Origin: DATDIC01 sp963777625 | GTDB lineage: Bacteria > Pseudomonadota > Alphaproteobacteria > Acetobacterales > Acetobacteraceae | Direction: 5' to 3' | Length of the DNA stretch: 64,000 nucleotides | Assembly (NCBI GenBank): GCA_963777625.1 | Contig: CAVZRO010000013.1 | Location: forward strand, 62,001-126,000 | In this document: piece by piece, positions 8,668 through 16,074 of the stretch | Layout: each line of letters begins with the position of its first letter | Position numbering within the stretch: position 1 is the first letter of the stretch | Notes under the pieces: model-generated | What the model was told of the DNA's origin: nothing | Database searches by the model: none | The model's input: only the letters and a program-made list of their open reading frames with translations | Program-made: the position numbers and the translations under genes

Positions 8668-9585
8668 ATGGATAATACCCTCGACACCGCCGACACGATA
8701 TCCGTGAACCTGATCGCGGTGCTGGTTGCCGTCACCGAAGGCGACCCGCGTGTGCTCACGGTCGAGGATGCGAGCGCGCTACCCTCCGGTCCGCTGGAAC
8801 TCGGGCACGGGTCGTTGCAGGCGGGGCTGCGTGCCTGGGTGGAGCGGCAGACCCATCATCCGCTTGGCTATGTCGAGCAGCTCTACACGTTCGCCGACCG
8901 TGACCGGCCGGGCCTTGGCATCGGGCAGCGCGTGATCTCGATCAGCTATCTCGGCCTGACGCGGGAGCACCCAGCCCAGGCGGCCACTCATCCGCGCTGG
9001 CAAAGCTGGTACGACATGTTTCCGTGGGAGGACTGGCGCGCCGGGCCGCCGCCGCTGCACGAAACGCTCACCGCCCGCCTGGCGGCCTGGGCGGCCGGCG
9101 CGTCCGGAGCGGCCCACGAGGCTCGCCGGCAACGCGCGGCGATCACCTTCGGCCTCGATCACCATCCGTGGAACGAGGAATTGATCCTGCAACGCTACGA
9201 GTTGCTCTACGAGGCCGGACTGGTAGCGGAAGCGCCGGGTGACGCCGAGCGGGTACCGGGCCAGCCCATGATGTCCGACCATCGTCGGATCCTTGCCACA
9301 GGCATCGCTCGTCTGCGGGCGAAGATCAAATATCGACCCGTGGTATTCGAGCTCATGCCGGACAATTTCACTCTGTTGCAATTGCAACGATGCGTGGAGG
9401 CCATCGCCGGACGCCGGGTGCACAAGCAGAATTTCCGCCGCCTGATCGAGCAGCAGGAGCTGGTGGAGGAAACCGGGGTCAGCGCCAATTCCGGCGGCCG
9501 TCCAGCCAAGCTTTTCAGGTTCCGGCGAGACGTGCTGGCCGAACGCGCCGTCGTCGGCACCAAATTGCCGCTGTCACGCGCTTGA
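8668..9585 (+). CDS. nadQ: NAD biosynthesis transcriptional regulator (NadQ/NrtR-type, degenerate Nudix plus winged helix)
   Basis: 305-residue regulator. The N-terminal half resembles a Nudix fold (ISVNLIAVLVAVTEGDPRVLTV, then YVEQLYTFADRDRPGLGIGQRVISISYLGL), but the catalytic REUxEExGU box is absent, so it probably senses rather than hydrolyses a nucleotide. The C-terminal winged helix is clear: IKYRPVVFELMPDNFTLLQL, KQNFRRLIEQQELVEETG, GRPAKLFRFRRD. Proteins of this build next to nadA are known in alphaproteobacteria as NAD-pathway repressors; choosing NadQ over NrtR rests on the lost Nudix box and the taxon. The ATG at 8668 was chosen over a TTG at 8659. A palindrome before nadA is its probable operator. 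Confidence 0.8.
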   Translation: MDNTLDTADTISVNLIAVLVAVTEGDPRVLTVEDASALPSGPLELGHGSLQAGLRAWVERQTHHPLGYVEQLYTFADRDRPGLGIGQRVISISYLGLTREHPAQAATHPRWQSWYDMFPWEDWRAGPPPLHETLTARLAAWAAGASGAAHEARRQRAAITFGLDHHPWNEELILQRYELLYEAGLVAEAPGDAERVPGQPMMSDHRRILATGIARLRAKIKYRPVVFELMPDNFTLLQLQRCVEAIAGRRVHKQNFRRLIEQQELVEETGVSANSGGRPAKLFRFRRDVLAERAVVGTKLPLSRA

Positions 9586-9610
9586 CACCGGTTATGCTCA
9601 GCGCCAGTAT
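9582..9610 (+). promoter_or_regulatory. Promoter of nadA-nadC
   Basis: TTGACA at 9582-9587 is followed after 17 bases by CAGTAT at 9605-9610, a good sigma-70-type pair. The -35 box overlaps the nadQ stop codon. The operator palindromes lie at and just after the -10 box. Confidence 0.6.
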
Positions 9611-9638
9611 AAGGCGAGATATACTCGAAGGGAGTATA
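9607..9638 (+). promoter_or_regulatory. NadQ/NrtR operator upstream of nadA
   Basis: TATACTCGAAGGGAGTATA (9620-9638) is a perfect inverted repeat with 7-base arms and a 5-base centre. An overlapping weaker repeat (GTATA at 9607, TATAC at 9620) lies beside it. The palindrome covers the nadA ribosome binding site AAGGGAG and follows the -10 box, so a bound repressor would block both polymerase and ribosome. Assigning it to the adjacent regulator is inference from position. Confidence 0.7.
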
Positions 9639-9640
9639 AC

Positions 9641-10618
9641 ATGCTCGCCGACGCCCTGGACCGCACCGCTCCGCTCTACGAGAAGGTCCGCCGGGTCATA
9701 CCGCCGATCGAATGGCCGGTCTTCGCCGAGGATATCGACGCCATCCTGGCGCTGAAGCGCCGGCGCAACGCCGTCATCCTGGCCCACAACTATCAGACGC
9801 CGGAGATTTTCCATTGCGTGGCCGATCTTGTCGGCGACAGCCTGGCACTGGCACGGCAGGCCATGCGCACGGAGGCCGACGTGATCGTGCTTGCCGGCGT
9901 GCATTTCATGGCCGAGACGGCGAAGCTGATGAACCCAGGCAAGACCGTGCTGATCCCCGACCTGCGGGCCGGCTGCTCGCTGGCGGCCTCGATCACGCCG
10001 GCCGACGTGCGGCTGATGCGCGAACGCTATCCTGGCGCGCCGGTGGTCACCTACGTGAACACATCCGCCGCGGTGAAGGCGAAGTCTGATATCTGCTGCA
10101 CCTCCGGCAATGCGCGGAAGGTGGTGGAATCGCTCGGCGTGCCGCGGGTGCTGATGTTGCCCGACGAATATCTGGCGCAGAACGTAGCGGCTGAAACCAA
10201 TGTGGAGATCATCGCCTGGCGCGGCCATTGCGAGGTGCATGAACGCTTCTCGGCGGCGGATATCAGGCAGTTGCGGCAGGGCCATCCCGGCGTGGTGGTT
10301 CTGGCCCACCCGGAATGCCCGCCGGAGGTGGTGGCTGAGGCGGATTTCTCCGGCTCCACGGCGGCGATGTCGGACTATGTGGGTCAGCGCACGCCGGCCC
10401 GCGTGGTGTTGCTGACCGAATGCTCCATGAGCGACAATCTCACCGTGCAGCACCCGGACGTGGAGTTCGTCCGCCCCTGCAACCTATGCCCGCACATGAA
10501 GCGGATCACGCTGGCGAACATCCGCACCGCGCTGGAACAGATGCGCCACGAGGTCACCATCGACCCGGCAGTTGCCGCGCCCGCGCGCCGTGCCGTCGAG
10601 CGGATGCTGGCGCTATGA
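9641..10618 (+). CDS. nadA: Quinolinate synthase
   Basis: Condenses iminoaspartate with dihydroxyacetone phosphate to quinolinate, the first ring-forming step of NAD synthesis, in the cytoplasm with a 4Fe-4S cluster. The 325-residue protein shows VILAHNYQTPEIFHCVADLV, GDSLALARQA, a cysteine in DLRAGCSLA, DICCTSGNARKVV, GHCEVHERF, TECSMSDNL and the C-terminal cluster motif RPCNLCPHMKRITL. AAGGGAG lies 6 bases before the ATG. The stop overlaps the nadC start by four bases, so the two genes are translationally coupled. No nadB follows, so iminoaspartate must come from an enzyme encoded elsewhere. Confidence 0.95.
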   Translation: MLADALDRTAPLYEKVRRVIPPIEWPVFAEDIDAILALKRRRNAVILAHNYQTPEIFHCVADLVGDSLALARQAMRTEADVIVLAGVHFMAETAKLMNPGKTVLIPDLRAGCSLAASITPADVRLMRERYPGAPVVTYVNTSAAVKAKSDICCTSGNARKVVESLGVPRVLMLPDEYLAQNVAAETNVEIIAWRGHCEVHERFSAADIRQLRQGHPGVVVLAHPECPPEVVAEADFSGSTAAMSDYVGQRTPARVVLLTECSMSDNLTVQHPDVEFVRPCNLCPHMKRITLANIRTALEQMRHEVTIDPAVAAPARRAVERMLAL

Positions 10619-11469
10619 CCACGCTGGCGCCACTGCCGCTGGTGATGATCGAGCCGCTGGTGCGGGCGGCCCTGCTGGAAGACCTCGGACGGGCCGGCGA
10701 TATCACCACCAGCGCGATCGTCCCGGCGGATGCGCGCGCGTCCACCGCGTTGGTCGCGCGTCAGCCGGGCGTGGTCGCCGGGCTGGACCTGGCGTTGCTC
10801 GCGTTCCGGCTGATGGAGCCGGGGCTGGATATTTCCGTCGCCCGCCCGGATGGTTCGCGGGTCGCATCCGCGGATGTGATCGCGACGATCAGAGGACCGG
10901 CGCGCGGCATGCTGACGGCGGAACGCACCGCGCTCAATTTCCTGTGCCATCTGAGTGGGGTTGCAACTGCAACTGCTGCGGTCGTGGATGCGGTGCGCGG
11001 ACACAAGGCGCAGATCGTGTGCACGCGCAAGACCATGCCGGGGCTGCGGGCGGTGGAAAAATACGCGCTGCGGGCGGGCGGTGGGTCGAACCATCGGTTC
11101 GGGCTGGATGACGCGGTGCTGATCAAGGACAACCATGTCGCCATCGCCGGGGGCATCCGCGAGGCGCTGGAACGCGCCCGTGCCGGCGTTGGACATCTGG
11201 TGAAGATCGAGCTGGAGGTGGATACGCTGGCCCAGCTCGACGCGGCGCTGGCGTTCGGCGTGGACGCGGTGCTGTTGGACAACATGGGGCCGGACATGCT
11301 GCGCGAGGCCGTGGCAATGGTGGGCGGACGCGCGATCACCGAGGCGTCGGGCCGCATCACACCGGCCACCGCGCCGGCGGTTGCGGCTGCGGGCGTAGAC
11401 CTGATCTCGATCGGCTGGCTGACGCACAGCGTTCCGGTGCTGGATATCGGGCTCGACTACCGGGCCTGA
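10615..11469 (+). CDS. nadC: Nicotinate-nucleotide pyrophosphorylase (quinolinate phosphoribosyltransferase)
   Basis: Converts quinolinate and PRPP to nicotinate mononucleotide, CO2 and pyrophosphate. The 284-residue protein has the N-terminal LLEDLGRAGDITT, the ERTALNFLCHLSGVAT helix, CTRKTMPGLRAVEKYA with substrate-binding Arg/Lys, GGGSNHRFGLDDAVLIKDNH, and the barrel end strands VLLDNM, EASGRI and ISIGWLTHS. The ATG within the ATGA overlap with nadA is the right start; the in-frame extension upstream lies inside nadA. Confidence 0.95.
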   Translation: MTTLAPLPLVMIEPLVRAALLEDLGRAGDITTSAIVPADARASTALVARQPGVVAGLDLALLAFRLMEPGLDISVARPDGSRVASADVIATIRGPARGMLTAERTALNFLCHLSGVATATAAVVDAVRGHKAQIVCTRKTMPGLRAVEKYALRAGGGSNHRFGLDDAVLIKDNHVAIAGGIREALERARAGVGHLVKIELEVDTLAQLDAALAFGVDAVLLDNMGPDMLREAVAMVGGRAITEASGRITPATAPAVAAAGVDLISIGWLTHSVPVLDIGLDYRA

Positions 11470-11497
11470 GTTCCAGGCAACGATTTTGCGAGACGGC

Positions 11498-11920
11498 TCA
11501 AGATATCGTCCAGGGATCGATCAACGTGATATCGCAATCCGCAAAGCCGTCCGTGTCACGCGTCACCACGCTTGCGCCACAGGAACGCGCGATCGCGGCA
11601 ATCATCAGGTCGAGCGTCGCGGTCGGCCGGCCGGCACGCCGGCACGCGGCAAAAATGCCCGCGTAGGCGATCGCCGCCTCCATATCAAAAGCCAGCACGC
11701 GGCCGTCGAACTCGTCCGTGAAGATTGACATCGCTGCCGCCTCAAGACCACGCCGGCGGCGACCGTCAGCCATGATGGCGAGCCCCGCAAAGATTTCGGC
11801 CTGAGAAATAGAGGTGGTGAACAGAAGATCTTCGGGCTGCCGGTTCATCCAACCCGCCACCTGGGGAACCGGCTGAAGGCTCATCATCGCGGAAAGAATA
11901 TTGGTATCGAGTATAAACAT
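11498..11920 (-). CDS. vapC: PIN-domain toxin, VapC/FitB type
   Basis: 140-residue PIN ribonuclease. The acidic residues of the metal site are visible: MFILDTNILS (first Asp), TSISQAEIFAG (Glu), TLDLMIAAIA (Asp) and VVTRDTDGFADC (last Asp). The length and the SMSIFTDEF-like middle are typical of the FitB branch. Its ATG overlaps the antitoxin stop codon by one base, so toxin is made only after antitoxin. All catalytic residues are present, so it should be active. Confidence 0.88.
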   Translation of the reverse strand: MFILDTNILSAMMSLQPVPQVAGWMNRQPEDLLFTTSISQAEIFAGLAIMADGRRRRGLEAAAMSIFTDEFDGRVLAFDMEAAIAYAGIFAACRRAGRPTATLDLMIAAIARSCGASVVTRDTDGFADCDITLIDPWTIS

Positions 11921-12189
11921 CAGTCGAAGCTGGGCGGCTCACGACAGTTTTCGCGTGGTGGCAGTTCCAGGTCGACACCGCCGAGAGCGGCAAAGCGGGC
12001 ATGAATGCGGTCATAGAGGTTGCCGGGGGAATGCGCTGGATCCCTGGCGAGGGCCGTCTGAAGGATTTGACGGGCTTCAGCCTCCATGGAGTGCCCGTGT
12101 TGCGCCGCGCGGACCCGAAGCCGCTCTTTTACCGCACGGTCGAGATTGCGGATCGTCAGCGTGGCTGGGGGAGATTCGGTCCGTGGCAT
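11920..12189 (-). CDS. vapB: FitA-like ribbon-helix-helix antitoxin
   Basis: 89 residues. LTIRNLDRAVKERLRVRAAQ and HGHSMEAEARQIL form the ribbon-helix-helix DNA-binding fold of FitA/VapB antitoxins, and the acidic/proline-rich tail (LYDRIHARFAALGG onward) is the expected toxin-wrapping part. The ATG at 12189 gives the canonical antitoxin length; a longer open frame upstream runs antisense to fabD and is not real. No strong ribosome binding site is visible. It and the toxin stand between nadC and the divergent fabD. Confidence 0.82.
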   Translation of the reverse strand: MPRTESPPATLTIRNLDRAVKERLRVRAAQHGHSMEAEARQILQTALARDPAHSPGNLYDRIHARFAALGGVDLELPPRENCREPPSFD

Positions 12190-12271
12190 TTGCGCGTTGT
12201 ACTCAATGACAGCATTGCATGCAAGGCTTGCGTCCCCCCCCGCGCGAAGAGGATTTCCTGGTTGGTGTCGT

Positions 12272-12297
12272 GCGGATGTCCCTGGCGGATGTCCCTG
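12272..12297. repeat. Tandem 13-base duplication upstream of fabD
   Basis: GCGGATGTCCCTG occurs twice in a row. It is immediately followed by TTGACA at 12299-12304, a possible -35 box for fabD, although no convincing -10 box is seen at the right distance. Confidence 0.5.
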
Positions 12298-12358
12298 ATT
12301 GACACATCCGCACCCCACCTTTACCCGCCGTCCCGCTTCCTTGGGAGATTCGTGTTCC

Positions 12359-13327
12359 ATGCCAGTCCACGCCTTCGTCTTCCCGGGCCAGGGCAGCCAG
12401 TCGGTCGGCATGGGCCGGGATCTCGCTGCTGCCTTCTCCGTCGCCCGTGAATTGTTCGAGGAAGTGAACGAGACGCTGAAGCAGAACCTCTCCCGCCTGA
12501 TGTTCGAAGGCCCGCTGGAAACGCTCACGCTGACGCAGAATGCGCAGCCGGCGCTCATGGCCGTGTCGCTCGGCGTGCTGAGGGTGATGGAAAAGGAAGG
12601 CGGGTTTACGCTCCGCCAGAAGGTTGCCGTCGTTGCCGGCCATTCGCTGGGGGAATACAGCGCGCTCGCCGCCGCCGGCAGCTTCACCGTCGCCGACGCC
12701 GCGCGCCTGCTGCGCCGTCGCGGCGAGGCAATGCAGCAGGCCGTGCCGGCCGGCGACGGCGCCATGGCGGCCCTGCTCGGCATCGAGCTGGACGCCGCAC
12801 AGGCGATCTGCCAGGAGGCAGCCCCCGTCCCCGATAGCGATGCCGGCGAACGCCAGGTGATCGAGCCAGCCAACGACAATGGCGGCGGCCAGATCGTCAT
12901 CTCCGGCCATCGCGGCGCGGTCGAGCGGGCGGTGGAAATTGCCCGATCCCGTGGTGTCCGGCGTGCCATGCTGCTGCCCGTCTCGGCGCCGTTCCATTGC
13001 GCGCTGATGGCCCCGGCCGCCGACGTGATGGCCGAGGCGCTGGAGGAAACCAGACCCAAGCCGCCCGTGGTCCCGCTGGTCGCCAATGTCAGCGCGGCCA
13101 AGGCCACCGATCCCGACGACATACGCGATCTGCTGGTCCGCCAGGTCACCGCCACGGTGCGCTGGCGCGAGAGTGTCCAGGCCATGACCGCGCTGGGCGT
13201 GGACAGCTTCCTCGAACTGGGCCCCGGGAAGGTGCTGAGCGGGCTGATCCGCCGCATCGCGCCCGACGCACGCGCGATCTCGGCCTCCATGCCGGCCGAG
13301 ATCGAAGCCGTGCTGAAGCAGCTCTGA
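12359..13327 (+). CDS. fabD: Malonyl-CoA:ACP transacylase
   Basis: Loads malonyl groups onto acyl carrier protein for fatty acid synthesis. The 322-residue protein opens with FVFPGQGSQSVGMGRDL, has the nucleophile in AGHSLGEYSALAAAG, the arginine region RRRGEAMQQAVPAG, and the catalytic histidine in LPVSAPFHCALM. The ATG at 12359, preceded by GGGAG, matches the family start; the longer upstream frame is not used. The stop overlaps the fabG start (TGATG). Confidence 0.95.
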   Translation: MPVHAFVFPGQGSQSVGMGRDLAAAFSVARELFEEVNETLKQNLSRLMFEGPLETLTLTQNAQPALMAVSLGVLRVMEKEGGFTLRQKVAVVAGHSLGEYSALAAAGSFTVADAARLLRRRGEAMQQAVPAGDGAMAALLGIELDAAQAICQEAAPVPDSDAGERQVIEPANDNGGGQIVISGHRGAVERAVEIARSRGVRRAMLLPVSAPFHCALMAPAADVMAEALEETRPKPPVVPLVANVSAAKATDPDDIRDLLVRQVTATVRWRESVQAMTALGVDSFLELGPGKVLSGLIRRIAPDARAISASMPAEIEAVLKQL

Positions 13328-14064
13328 TGTTCCGGCTCGACGGCAAGGCCGCACTGGTCACCGGTGCCTCGGGTGGCATCGGCGCCGCCATCGCCCGAGC
13401 GCTGCACCACCAGGGTGCGGTGGTGGTGCTGTCCGGCACGCGGCGTGACGCGCTGGATACACTGGCCGCCGAACTGGGCGAGCGGGTTCACGTGCATCCG
13501 GCCGACCTCGCCGATCCCGCCGCCCCCGAGTCGCTGCTTGCCGCGGCTGAAACCGCCGCCGGCCCGTTGGCAATCCTGGTCAACAATGCCGGATTCACGC
13601 GGGACATGCTAGCGCTGCGCATGGCGGACGAGGATTGGAACGCCGTGCTGGAGGTCGATCTCGCCGCGCCGTTCCGCCTGACCCGCGCCGCCTTGCGCGG
13701 CATGCTCCGCCGACGCGCCGGACGGATCATCAATATCTCCTCGGTGGTCGGCGTGGCCGGCAACGCCGGCCAGGCCAACTACGCCGCCGCCAAGGCTGGC
13801 CTGATCGGCCTGAGCAAGGCACTGGCGCAGGAAGTGGCGTCGCGCGGCATCACCGTGAACGTCGTTGCTCCCGGCTTCGTGGTGACGCCCATGACCGAGC
13901 GGCTTTCGGAACAGAACAAGACCCGGGCGGTGCAGGCGATTCCGCTCGGCCGACTCGGCCAACCGGATGACGTGGCCGCCGCCGTTGTGTATCTCGCCTC
14001 CGACGAAGCAGGCTGGGTGACCGGGGCGACGCTGCACGTGAATGGCGGGATGGTGATGGTCTGA
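13327..14064 (+). CDS. fabG: 3-oxoacyl-ACP reductase
   Basis: NADPH-dependent ketoacyl reductase of the fatty acid elongation cycle, a short-chain dehydrogenase of 245 residues. Cofactor motif TGASGGIGAAIA near residue 12, the NNAG motif in LVNNAGFTRD, the catalytic serine in IINISSVVG, Tyr and Lys in YAAAKAGLIGLSKAL, and the ending VTGATLHVNGGMVMV are all present. It is coupled to fabD by a one-base overlap of stop and start. Confidence 0.95.
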   Translation: MFRLDGKAALVTGASGGIGAAIARALHHQGAVVVLSGTRRDALDTLAAELGERVHVHPADLADPAAPESLLAAAETAAGPLAILVNNAGFTRDMLALRMADEDWNAVLEVDLAAPFRLTRAALRGMLRRRAGRIINISSVVGVAGNAGQANYAAAKAGLIGLSKALAQEVASRGITVNVVAPGFVVTPMTERLSEQNKTRAVQAIPLGRLGQPDDVAAAVVYLASDEAGWVTGATLHVNGGMVMV

Positions 14065-14245
14065 GACGCTTCCGAGCCGGTTTGGACCTGTGCGCAAACC
14101 ATGCTAAGCGGCCCGACGTACTCCGGCGTATGTTCTGCGGGAATCGGGTCCGGTCCCGGACTGTCCAGCGGGGCGCCCCGGCCGGGTGGGGCAGACGAGG
14201 CCAACCCCCCGAAACAACATGAGATTCAATGGAGTGGCAGAACCC

Positions 14246-14485
14246 ATGTCCGAGATCGCCGACCGGGTGAAAAAGATCGTTGTGGAACATCTGGGCGTTG
14301 ACGAATCGAAAGTCACGCCCGAGGCGTCGTTCATCGACGACCTCGGCGCCGACAGCCTCGATACCGTCGAGCTGGTGATGGCCTTCGAAGAGGCCTTCGG
14401 CGTGGAAATCCCGGAAGACGCCGCCGAGAAGATCAGCACCGTCAAGGATGCGATCGACTACATCGAAAAGCAGAAAGCCGCCTGA
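14246..14485 (+). CDS. acpP: Acyl carrier protein
   Basis: 79-residue acidic carrier of growing acyl chains. The phosphopantetheine attachment serine lies in DDLGADSLDTVELVMAFEE at about residue 37, and the start MSEIADRVKKIVVEHLGV is the family standard. The ATG at 14246 with GGAG at 14231 is preferred over an upstream start. A 181-base gap separates it from fabG, enough for its own promoter, though none is clear-cut. Confidence 0.95.
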   Translation: MSEIADRVKKIVVEHLGVDESKVTPEASFIDDLGADSLDTVELVMAFEEAFGVEIPEDAAEKISTVKDAIDYIEKQKAA

Positions 14486-14509
14486 GCCATCGGCGAGAGG
14501 CATAACGTA

Positions 14510-15772
14510 ATGCGGCGCGTGGTGATAACGGGCATGGGTATTGCGTGCCCGCTGGGTCTCGGTGTCGAGCATGTCTGGCGCAGGCTGATCAACGGCGACT
14601 CCGGTATCGGGGCAATCCAGGCCTTCGATACCAAGGACCTTCCCTGCAAGGTAGCCGGCGAGGTGCCGCACGGAACCAAGGCCGACGGTCGTCTCGATAT
14701 CGGCGAGTGGATCCCCGTAAAGGACCAGAAGAAGATGGATCGCTTCATCCATCTTGGCCTGGTCGCCGCCACTGAAGCCGTGGAGGATTCCGGCTGGAGA
14801 CCGCAAAGCGATGAAGATCGCGACCGGACCGGCGTGATGATCGGTTCCGGCATTGGCGGGCTGGAGACGATCTTCGAGGCGTCGGTGCAGGTGCATCAGG
14901 GTCGCGCGCGGCGGCTGTCGCCATTTTTCATTCCGTCCGCGCTGGCCAACCTGGCTTCCGGCCACGTCTCCATAAAATATGGGTTCAGGGGCCCCAACCA
15001 TTGCGTTGTCACGGCCTGTGCGACCGGGGTGCATGCGATCGGTGATGCGGCGCGGCTGATCATGCTTGGCGACGCCGACGTAATGGTTGCGGGCGGCGCG
15101 GAGGCGGCGGTGTGCGAGCTTGGTATCGCCGGGTTCTGCGCGTCGCGGGCGCTGTCCACCGCGTTCAATGATAACCCGCCAGCCGCTTCCCGGCCCTGGG
15201 ACAAGGACAGGGATGGGTTCGTGATGGGCGAAGGTGCCGGGACCGTCGTGCTGGAAGAATACGAGCACGCCAGGGCGAGGGACGCACGAATCTACGGTGA
15301 AATCGTCGGCTACGGGATGTCGGGGGACGCCTACCACATCACCGCTCCGGCGGAAGGTCACGCCGGCGCTGTCCGCTCCATGCAGGCGGCCATGCGCAAT
15401 GGCCGCGTCGCGCCGGAAGATATTCAGTATGTGAACGCCCACGGTACATCCACGCCGCTGGGCGACGATCTGGAGCTACAGGCGGTCGAGCGCGTCTTTG
15501 GCAGCGCCGCCGACGGACTGGCGATGTCGTCCACCAAATCGGCCATCGGCCATCTGCTTGGCGCCGCCGGTGCGGTGGAGGCGGTATTCTCCCTCCTGGC
15601 GATCCGGGACGGCATCGCGCCACCAACGTTGAACCTGAACTCGCCAAGCCGTCCCAGTGTGATCGACCGCATTCCCAACATGGCGCAGGAGCGGAAGATC
15701 AAGATGGCGCTATCGAACAGCTTCGGGTTTGGCGGCACCAACGCCAGCATCATCTTTCGCGCCGCGGCCTGA
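14510..15772 (+). CDS. fabF: 3-oxoacyl-ACP synthase II
   Basis: Condenses malonyl-ACP with acyl-ACP. The 420-residue thiolase-fold enzyme has the active-site cysteine in VTACATGVHAIGDAA, the two histidines in NAHGTSTPLGD and KSAIGHLLGAAGAVEA, and the C-terminal GFGGTNASIIF. It starts 24 bases after the acpP stop with GAGAGG upstream, so both are probably cotranscribed. The gene that commonly follows in alphaproteobacteria (mltG) is not here; repeats and a dead methylase follow instead. Confidence 0.95.
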   Translation: MRRVVITGMGIACPLGLGVEHVWRRLINGDSGIGAIQAFDTKDLPCKVAGEVPHGTKADGRLDIGEWIPVKDQKKMDRFIHLGLVAATEAVEDSGWRPQSDEDRDRTGVMIGSGIGGLETIFEASVQVHQGRARRLSPFFIPSALANLASGHVSIKYGFRGPNHCVVTACATGVHAIGDAARLIMLGDADVMVAGGAEAAVCELGIAGFCASRALSTAFNDNPPAASRPWDKDRDGFVMGEGAGTVVLEEYEHARARDARIYGEIVGYGMSGDAYHITAPAEGHAGAVRSMQAAMRNGRVAPEDIQYVNAHGTSTPLGDDLELQAVERVFGSAADGLAMSSTKSAIGHLLGAAGAVEAVFSLLAIRDGIAPPTLNLNSPSRPSVIDRIPNMAQERKIKMALSNSFGFGGTNASIIFRAAA

Positions 15773-16074
15773 CTTTCGCTGCGGAAGAGGGGTCTTCGCG
15801 CTCGTCTCGTCATGCCCAAGAAAACGCGCGAACGCGGCATCCAGGCGAGAGCCACGAAATTCCAGAGGTTTGCCTGGACTCGTTGAGTTCACAAACGAAG
15901 TGCAACACCAGGCTAAGGACTCGTCATGAAATAACCAAATCCACCGTCATTCCCGCGAAAGCGCGAATCCAGACAAACCCTCGGAATTTCACGGGCTTTC
16001 GCCTGGATTCCCGCTGCAATCACCTGCCGCACGAGGATCAGGGGGGAATGATGATCCCTTTTTGCAGCGACAAG
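15773..16074. repeat. Gene-free stretch with a degenerate palindromic repeat (copy B)
   Basis: No gene is seen. 15918-15972 matches the repeat family (CTCGTCATGAAATAACCAAA, then CCGTCATTCCCGCGAAAGCG). The matching right arm is eroded into GGCTTTCGCCTGGATTCCCG near 15998. A second, more diverged relative with CGTCATGCCCAAGAAAACGC and GCATCCAGGCGAG lies at 15809-15855. Confidence 0.55.

Noticed and set aside
6819..8675. 618-residue plus-strand open frame
   Set aside because: Exact antisense of the second peptide-binding protein gene; the minus strand carries the clear signal peptide and family motifs.
12299..12358. Upstream in-frame extension of fabD
   Set aside because: The family starts at the ATG at 12359 with a ribosome binding site; the extension has no conservation.
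11920..13497. 525-residue minus-strand open frame ending in the antitoxin
   Set aside because: Only the last 89 codons are real; the rest is antisense to fabD, which has all catalytic residues.
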